From an uncultured Haloferula sp. (GTDB taxonomy: Bacteria > Verrucomicrobiota > Verrucomicrobiae > Verrucomicrobiales > Akkermansiaceae), in assembly GCA_946885645.1 (NCBI GenBank), contig CAMPGU010000137.1, forward strand, positions 1 to 10,401: a DNA stretch of 10,401 bases, in the 5' to 3' direction. The position numbers were made by a program, and so were the translations under genes. A model generated the notes under the pieces. That model saw only the letters and a program-made list of their open reading frames with translations, was not told the origin of the DNA and made no database searches. Below are positions 6,838 through 10,401 of this stretch, piece after piece (position 1 is the first letter of the stretch; each line of letters starts with the position of its first letter).

Positions 6838-6852
6838 CGCGGGATGCCCGCG
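6838..6852. other. GC-rich stem-loop just after the stop codon
   Basis: CGCGGG (6838-6843) and CCCGCG (6847-6852) form a perfect 6-bp stem with a 3-nt loop, directly after the stop codon of the acyltransferase gene. No T-run follows at once. It may stabilise the 3' end or act with the next hairpin in termination. Confidence 0.35.
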
Positions 6853-6867
6853 TCGCGTACCGGCGGT

Positions 6868-6884
6868 GCGGGGCTTTCCGCTTT
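6868..6884 (+). terminator. Weak terminator candidate after the three-gene operon
   Basis: GCGG (6868-6871) pairs with CCGC (6878-6881), with possible inner G-T pairs, and three T residues follow. The U-tract is short, so termination would be inefficient at best. The position between the acyltransferase and the co-polymerase is suitable. Confidence 0.22.
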
Positions 6885-6936
6885 AAAAAATCACGGACAT
6901 CTGATATCACTCCGGCCTGCCGCTTCCACTACTCCC

Positions 6937-6985
6937 CCGCGATCGCGGAGGAAGGGGTGGAACGGATTCTGCGGCGAAACGCCGC
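6937..6985. promoter_or_regulatory. Palindrome plus stem-loop upstream of the co-polymerase
   Basis: CCGCGATCGCGG (6937-6948) is a perfect 12-bp palindrome. Twenty-two bp further on, GCGGCG-AAA-CGCCGC (6971-6985) is a perfect 6-bp hairpin with a 3-nt loop. AGGGG at 6953-6957 can also pair with CCCCT at 6992-6996 around that hairpin. The 12-bp palindrome looks like a dimeric regulator's operator; the hairpin could be an RNA structure. No protein can be assigned to either. Together they suggest separate control of the gene at 7087. Confidence 0.35.
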
Positions 6986-7040
6986 CACGCGCCCCTCGGA
7001 CGGCTTCCCCCCACTTGCGATTCCACCGGATTCCGGATCA

Positions 7041-7070
7041 TTGATCTGCCCCCTAAATCTGGACTAGAAC
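7041..7070 (+). promoter_or_regulatory. Possible sigma-70-type promoter
   Basis: TTGATC (7041-7046) and TAGAAC (7065-7070) each match the -35 and -10 consensus at four of six positions, with an 18-bp spacer. Transcription would start near 7077, giving a leader of only about 10 nt before the ATG at 7087. This agrees with the absence of a Shine-Dalgarno there. The match is weak. Confidence 0.25.
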
Positions 7071-7086
7071 GAGACACCCCCCACCC

Positions 7087-9375
7087 ATGCAAAAGTCTGC
7101 TCAACCCGGGTCCAAAGGATCCTTCGGCTTTCAGGATATCCTCTACGTGCTCTTCAAGCACAAGTGGAAGATCCTCATCATGACGGCGCTGGGTCTGGGA
7201 GCCGCGGCCTCCGTGTACGTGACGCGGAAGCCCCTGTACGAGTCCCGCGCGAAATTCGTGATCAACTACGTGCTCCAGCGCGGCGGGATGGATGCCCACG
7301 AATCCGAAGTCGCCGCGGGCGGACGCTCGGGCGACCAGGTGGTGAATACGGAGCTGGAGATCCTCCGCAGCGGGGATCTCGCGAAGGAAGTGGCGGAGGC
7401 CATCGGGCCGGATCGCCTGCTTCCCACCGCGGGTGAGGCGGCGGATCTCGACGAAGCGGCGAACGTCGTGCTCGGGGGGCTGGAGGTGATGCCGGCTTCC
7501 CGGGGGAGCAACGTGGTGTACGTGATTTACCGGAACGAGGAGCCCCAGCTCGCGGTGGATGTGCTGCGGGAGGTGGTGAAGCGCTATTTCAACAAGCACC
7601 TGGAGATCCACCGCTCGGTGGGTGCCTTCGATAGCGTGGCCAAGCAAGTGGAGGACATCCGCAACCGGCTGCGCCAGACGGAATCGGAGCTGAACAGCCT
7701 GAAGTCCCAAAGCGGGATTATTTCGCTCCAGGAGGAGTCGATCTCACTGGCCGCGCAACGGGACAGGACGAAGCAGGACCTGGTGACGGCCGAAGCGGAG
7801 CGGGATGCACAGGCCACGAAGGTCGAGGCGCTCGAAAGGGATCTCGCCTTGTCGGACGCCGCCGCTTCCCGGGACTCCACGGCGGTGGCTTCAACCTCAG
7901 GCAAGCCGGTGCCCCATCCGCCGCGGGCGATCCCGCTTCCCCCGAAGCCGGAAGAGGTGGAAGAATACCGGGAACTCGCAAAGCAGCTCGAGCGCCTCCA
8001 ACAACAGGATTTCGACCTGCGCAGCAAGTTCGCCCCGGGCAATGCCCAGGTGGTTCGCAACCAGCAGGAGATCGCCAGCGTGAAAGCGCAGCGCAACGCC
8101 CTGCTCGCGAAGACCCCGGGGCTCGCCATGGAGACCGCGGTCGAAACGGGAGGAGAGGAGCCGGCGAATCCGTTGGTCGAACTCCGCAAGGAACGCGACG
8201 CCCTGAACGGAATCCAAGCGCGGATCGAACGCTACCACACCCATCTTGCAGAGGTGGAAGCCCGGATCAAGAGGCTGACCGAAGTGGCCCCGAAAATCGC
8301 CGACCTCGAGCGGCGCAAGGAGATGGAGGACGGCGAATACCGTTTGCTCGAATCCAACCTGAAAAAGGCCCGCGTGGATCGCACGCTCGACCCTTCCCAG
8401 ATGCCGAATATCCCGGTGGTCCAGCAGCCTTCCGCGCCCGAGCAAACTTTCAGCGAGCTTTCGAAGAAGCTGATGCTCGGCCTGGCGGGTGCGGGCGTGG
8501 CCTCCGGCATCGGATTGGCCTTCCTTCTGGAATTGGTGATCGACCGCCGGATCAAGCGCCCGACGGAGATCGAGTCCCGCCTCCAGTTGCCGCTGATGTT
8601 GTCCATCCCGTACGTGCGTCCCAAAAACCGCGGCACCCACCTGATCGCCAGCGAGCGCAGCGGGGAAGGGGAGGGGGAGAGGTCATCCTTGCCTGCCGTC
8701 CGCGGGGCCCACGAGTTCCGGCCGTTCCCATCGCGCACGGATCACTTCATCCATCCTTACTCCGAGGCCATCCGCGACCGGATCGTTTTCAATTTCCAGG
8801 TCAACAACATGACCCACAAGCCGAAGCTGATGGCGGTGACCGGCCTTTCCACGGGCGCGGGCGCTTCAACCATCGCGGCAGGGCTGGCCAAGGCATTTTC
8901 CGAAGTGAACGGCGCGAAGGTGCTGCTGGTCGATCTCAATCCGGCGCAGTCGGAGGAGAATCCGATGTTTGCCAACAAGCCGTTGCACTCCCTGGTGGGA
9001 GCGCTTCAGGCGGCCCGCAACACCCGTTTCAAGGAGGGCTCGCAGAACCTGTATCTGGCGAGCGCGGCGTCGCGGAATAGCGACCCCGCGTCGGCGCCTT
9101 TCGGGCCCATGCATCTTTACGAATTGCTGCCGCATTTCCGCGCGAGCGAGTTCGACTACATTATCTTCGACATGCCGGCCCTCGCGCAGACGAGCCCGAC
9201 CATCGCGATGGCCGGCCTGATGGACAAGGTGCTGCTGGTGGTGGACGGGGAGGATACCAACCGTGAAACCCTGAAGTGGGGCTATTCGGAACTGGTGAAG
9301 GGCCGCGCCGATGTGTCCTGCATCTTCAACAAGGCGCGGAGCCATGCGCCGGGTTGGGTGCTTGGAGAAGTTTGA
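7087..9375 (+). CDS. Wzz/Wzc-type polysaccharide co-polymerase with degenerate kinase domain
   Basis: This 762-residue inner-membrane protein has the PCP-2a layout: a Wzz N-terminal region with a first membrane helix (about 29-45), a long periplasmic part with coiled coils (about 180-258 and 289-430), a second membrane helix (about 462-481) preceded by a Pro-containing stretch, and a cytoplasmic P-loop domain like the BY-kinases of Wzc and CapB. The coiled coil is broken by a Pro-rich segment (274-288). Such proteins control chain length and couple polymerisation to export. The P-loop region reads GLSTGAGAST (586-595), so Ala593 stands where the Walker A lysine should be. Walker A' reads VLLVDLNPA (612-620) instead of DxDxR. 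Walker B (YIIFDMPAL, 691-699) is kept. No tyrosine cluster is present at the C-terminus. Kinase activity is therefore doubtful; a structural role is inferred. The start follows a C-rich tract without a Shine-Dalgarno. Confidence 0.9.
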   Translation: MQKSAQPGSKGSFGFQDILYVLFKHKWKILIMTALGLGAAASVYVTRKPLYESRAKFVINYVLQRGGMDAHESEVAAGGRSGDQVVNTELEILRSGDLAKEVAEAIGPDRLLPTAGEAADLDEAANVVLGGLEVMPASRGSNVVYVIYRNEEPQLAVDVLREVVKRYFNKHLEIHRSVGAFDSVAKQVEDIRNRLRQTESELNSLKSQSGIISLQEESISLAAQRDRTKQDLVTAEAERDAQATKVEALERDLALSDAAASRDSTAVASTSGKPVPHPPRAIPLPPKPEEVEEYRELAKQLERLQQQDFDLRSKFAPGNAQVVRNQQEIASVKAQRNALLAKTPGLAMETAVETGGEEPANPLVELRKERDALNGIQARIERYHTHLAEVEARIKRLTEVAPKIADLERRKEMEDGEYRLLESNLKKARVDRTLDPSQMPNIPVVQQPSAPEQTFSELSKKLMLGLAGAGVASGIGLAFLLELVIDRRIKRPTEIESRLQLPLMLSIPYVRPKNRGTHLIASERSGEGEGERSSLPAVRGAHEFRPFPSRTDHFIHPYSEAIRDRIVFNFQVNNMTHKPKLMAVTGLSTGAGASTIAAGLAKAFSEVNGAKVLLVDLNPAQSEENPMFANKPLHSLVGALQAARNTRFKEGSQNLYLASAASRNSDPASAPFGPMHLYELLPHFRASEFDYIIFDMPALAQTSPTIAMAGLMDKVLLVVDGEDTNRETLKWGYSELVKGRADVSCIFNKARSHAPGWVLGEV

Positions 9376-9426
9376 CGGCGCGAGCAAGTCCGCTCCGGGT
9401 CCCTCCCCATTCTCGTCCGCAGCAGC

Positions 9427-10401
9427 ATGTCACAGACGGTGCCATCCACGTACGAAGCGATGGCGGCAAGCTCGCCCGGCTTGCTTGCGAGAGCTTATTT
9501 CCTCATCAAGCCATTCATTCCGCTGAAGGTGCGGTGGGCGATGAGGCGGAGCCGGGCGCGCGGGATCATCCGGCAGTGCGCGAATACGTGGCCGATCAAC
9601 GAGCTTGCCGGGGCGACTCCTCCGGGCTGGCCCGGCTGGCCCGACGGAAAGGAGTTCGCGGTCGTCTTCACCCACGATGTCGAGTCGAGGAGCGGCCTGG
9701 GCAAAGTACGGGAGCTGGCGGAGATCGAGATCGCGTACGGGCTGAGGTCGTCCTTCAACTTCATCCCTGAAGGCACCTACAACGATCCTTCCGAGCTGAG
9801 GAAATGGCTCGAACAGAAGGGTTTCGAAGTCGGGGTCCACGATTTGAACCACGATGGCCGGCTCTACGGCTCCCGCGAAGGCTTCCGGGAGAAGGCCAAA
9901 CGCATCAACCGCTACCTGGCGGCATGGAAGGCCGTCGGCTTTCGCTCCGGATTCATGCTCCGGCAGCTCGATTGGATCCATGATCTCGACGTGGTTTACG
10001 ACGCCTCGACCTTCGACACCGATCCTTTCGAGCCCCAACCGGAGGGATCCCATACGATCTTCCCTTTCCGGGTCCGGCCGGGCGGCGAAACCGCGGGCGG
10101 CTACGTGGAGCTTCCCTACACGCTCCCGCAGGACTCCACCCTGTTCCTCCTGCTGGGAGAGCAAACGCCGGAGATCTGGACCAGGAAGCTGGATTGGATC
10201 GCCGCGCGGGGCGGGCTCGCGCTGGTGAACATCCACCCCGATTACATTGATTTTTCCGGCAAGCGGAGTTCTTCCCACTACCCCGCTTCCATGATCCGCG
10301 AATTCCTCGATTTCCTCAGCGCCCGGTACCGGGGCAAGTTCTGGAACCCCCTCGCAAAGGAGCTTGCGATTTGGTACGAAAGCGCGATGATATCCTCCGT
10401 C
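9427..10401 (+). CDS. Divergent polysaccharide deacetylase (NodB-like), 3' partial
   Basis: From the ATG at 9427 the frame stays open for 325 codons to the window edge, so the end is missing. The fold is recognisable as a carbohydrate esterase 4/NodB-type deacetylase: FTHDVES (81-87) matches the first motif in its DVE form, VHDLNHDG (137-144) gives the metal-binding HxxxH pair (His138, His142), an arginine-containing motif lies in SGFMLRQLDW, and VNIHPDY (267-273) is the late catalytic-histidine motif. It would remove N- or O-acetyl groups from a polysaccharide with a divalent metal. No signal peptide is evident; the first 70 residues are basic and of unknown structure, so the enzyme may act in the cytoplasm or its start may differ. 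It begins 51 bp after the co-polymerase and is probably co-transcribed. No Shine-Dalgarno is seen. Confidence 0.82.
   Translation, partial: MSQTVPSTYEAMAASSPGLLARAYFLIKPFIPLKVRWAMRRSRARGIIRQCANTWPINELAGATPPGWPGWPDGKEFAVVFTHDVESRSGLGKVRELAEIEIAYGLRSSFNFIPEGTYNDPSELRKWLEQKGFEVGVHDLNHDGRLYGSREGFREKAKRINRYLAAWKAVGFRSGFMLRQLDWIHDLDVVYDASTFDTDPFEPQPEGSHTIFPFRVRPGGETAGGYVELPYTLPQDSTLFLLLGEQTPEIWTRKLDWIAARGGLALVNIHPDYIDFSGKRSSSHYPASMIREFLDFLSARYRGKFWNPLAKELAIWYESAMISSV

Noticed and set aside
6937..6948. GCGATCGC core as the cyanobacterial HIP1 repeat
   Set aside because: Only one copy was noticed in the window and the gene content is not cyanobacterial; it is better read as a palindrome of unknown role.
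9373..9426. Co-polymerase and deacetylase in one frame, separated by a single TGA, as a read-through fusion
   Set aside because: The 17 codons between them are not conserved-looking, the deacetylase has its own ATG, and sharing a frame over such a short gap happens by chance one time in three.
9430..10278. Minus-strand open frame opposite the deacetylase
   Set aside because: The + strand carries clear deacetylase motifs in a frame open to the window edge; the minus frame is its shadow and shows no domain.

Overview
This GC-rich window looks like part of a verrucomicrobial chromosome (Luteolibacter/Haloferula-like). That is an inference from protein style: a long FG-GAP repeat secreted protein with an anchor-D-type domain and a DxDGDG tail, next to an exopolysaccharide cluster whose genes mostly lack Shine-Dalgarno sequences. 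No rRNA, tRNA, CRISPR array, transposase or phage gene is visible. All convincing genes lie on the + strand.

Layout. Positions 1-2351 hold the 3' part of a large secreted FG-GAP beta-propeller protein; its start lies off the window. After a 148-bp gap with a perfect inverted repeat comes an outer-membrane beta-barrel protein (2500-3723). A ~600-bp non-coding stretch follows (3724-4322), with a near-consensus sigma-54 (-24/-12) promoter, a weak terminator-like hairpin and a short CCAA-type repeat. Then come three genes joined by 4-bp ATGA overlaps: a phosphoglycosyl transferase (4323-5216), a Gfo/Idh/MocA sugar-nucleotide dehydrogenase (5213-6307) and a left-handed beta-helix acyltransferase (6304-6837). 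A 249-bp spacer rich in palindromes precedes a Wzz/Wzc-type polysaccharide co-polymerase (7087-9375). Last is a divergent NodB-type polysaccharide deacetylase, cut off by the window end (9427-10401).

How the genes may work together. The middle and right parts read as one end of an exopolysaccharide locus. The sugar transferase would load the first sugar phosphate on undecaprenyl phosphate. The dehydrogenase and acyltransferase would make or decorate a modified (probably acetamido) sugar. The co-polymerase would set chain length or couple synthesis to export, the deacetylase would modify the polymer, and the beta-barrel could be the outer-membrane partner. Glycosyltransferases, flippase, polymerase and a Wza-like export protein are not in the window.

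Most notable points: (1) the cytoplasmic kinase-like domain of the co-polymerase has lost the Walker A lysine, has an altered Walker A' motif and has no C-terminal tyrosine cluster, so it looks like a pseudokinase; (2) a strong sigma-54 promoter candidate lies far upstream of the operon; (3) ten FG-GAP repeats are spaced at exactly 168 bp without a single indel; (4) the spacers contain several palindromes that look like operator sites.
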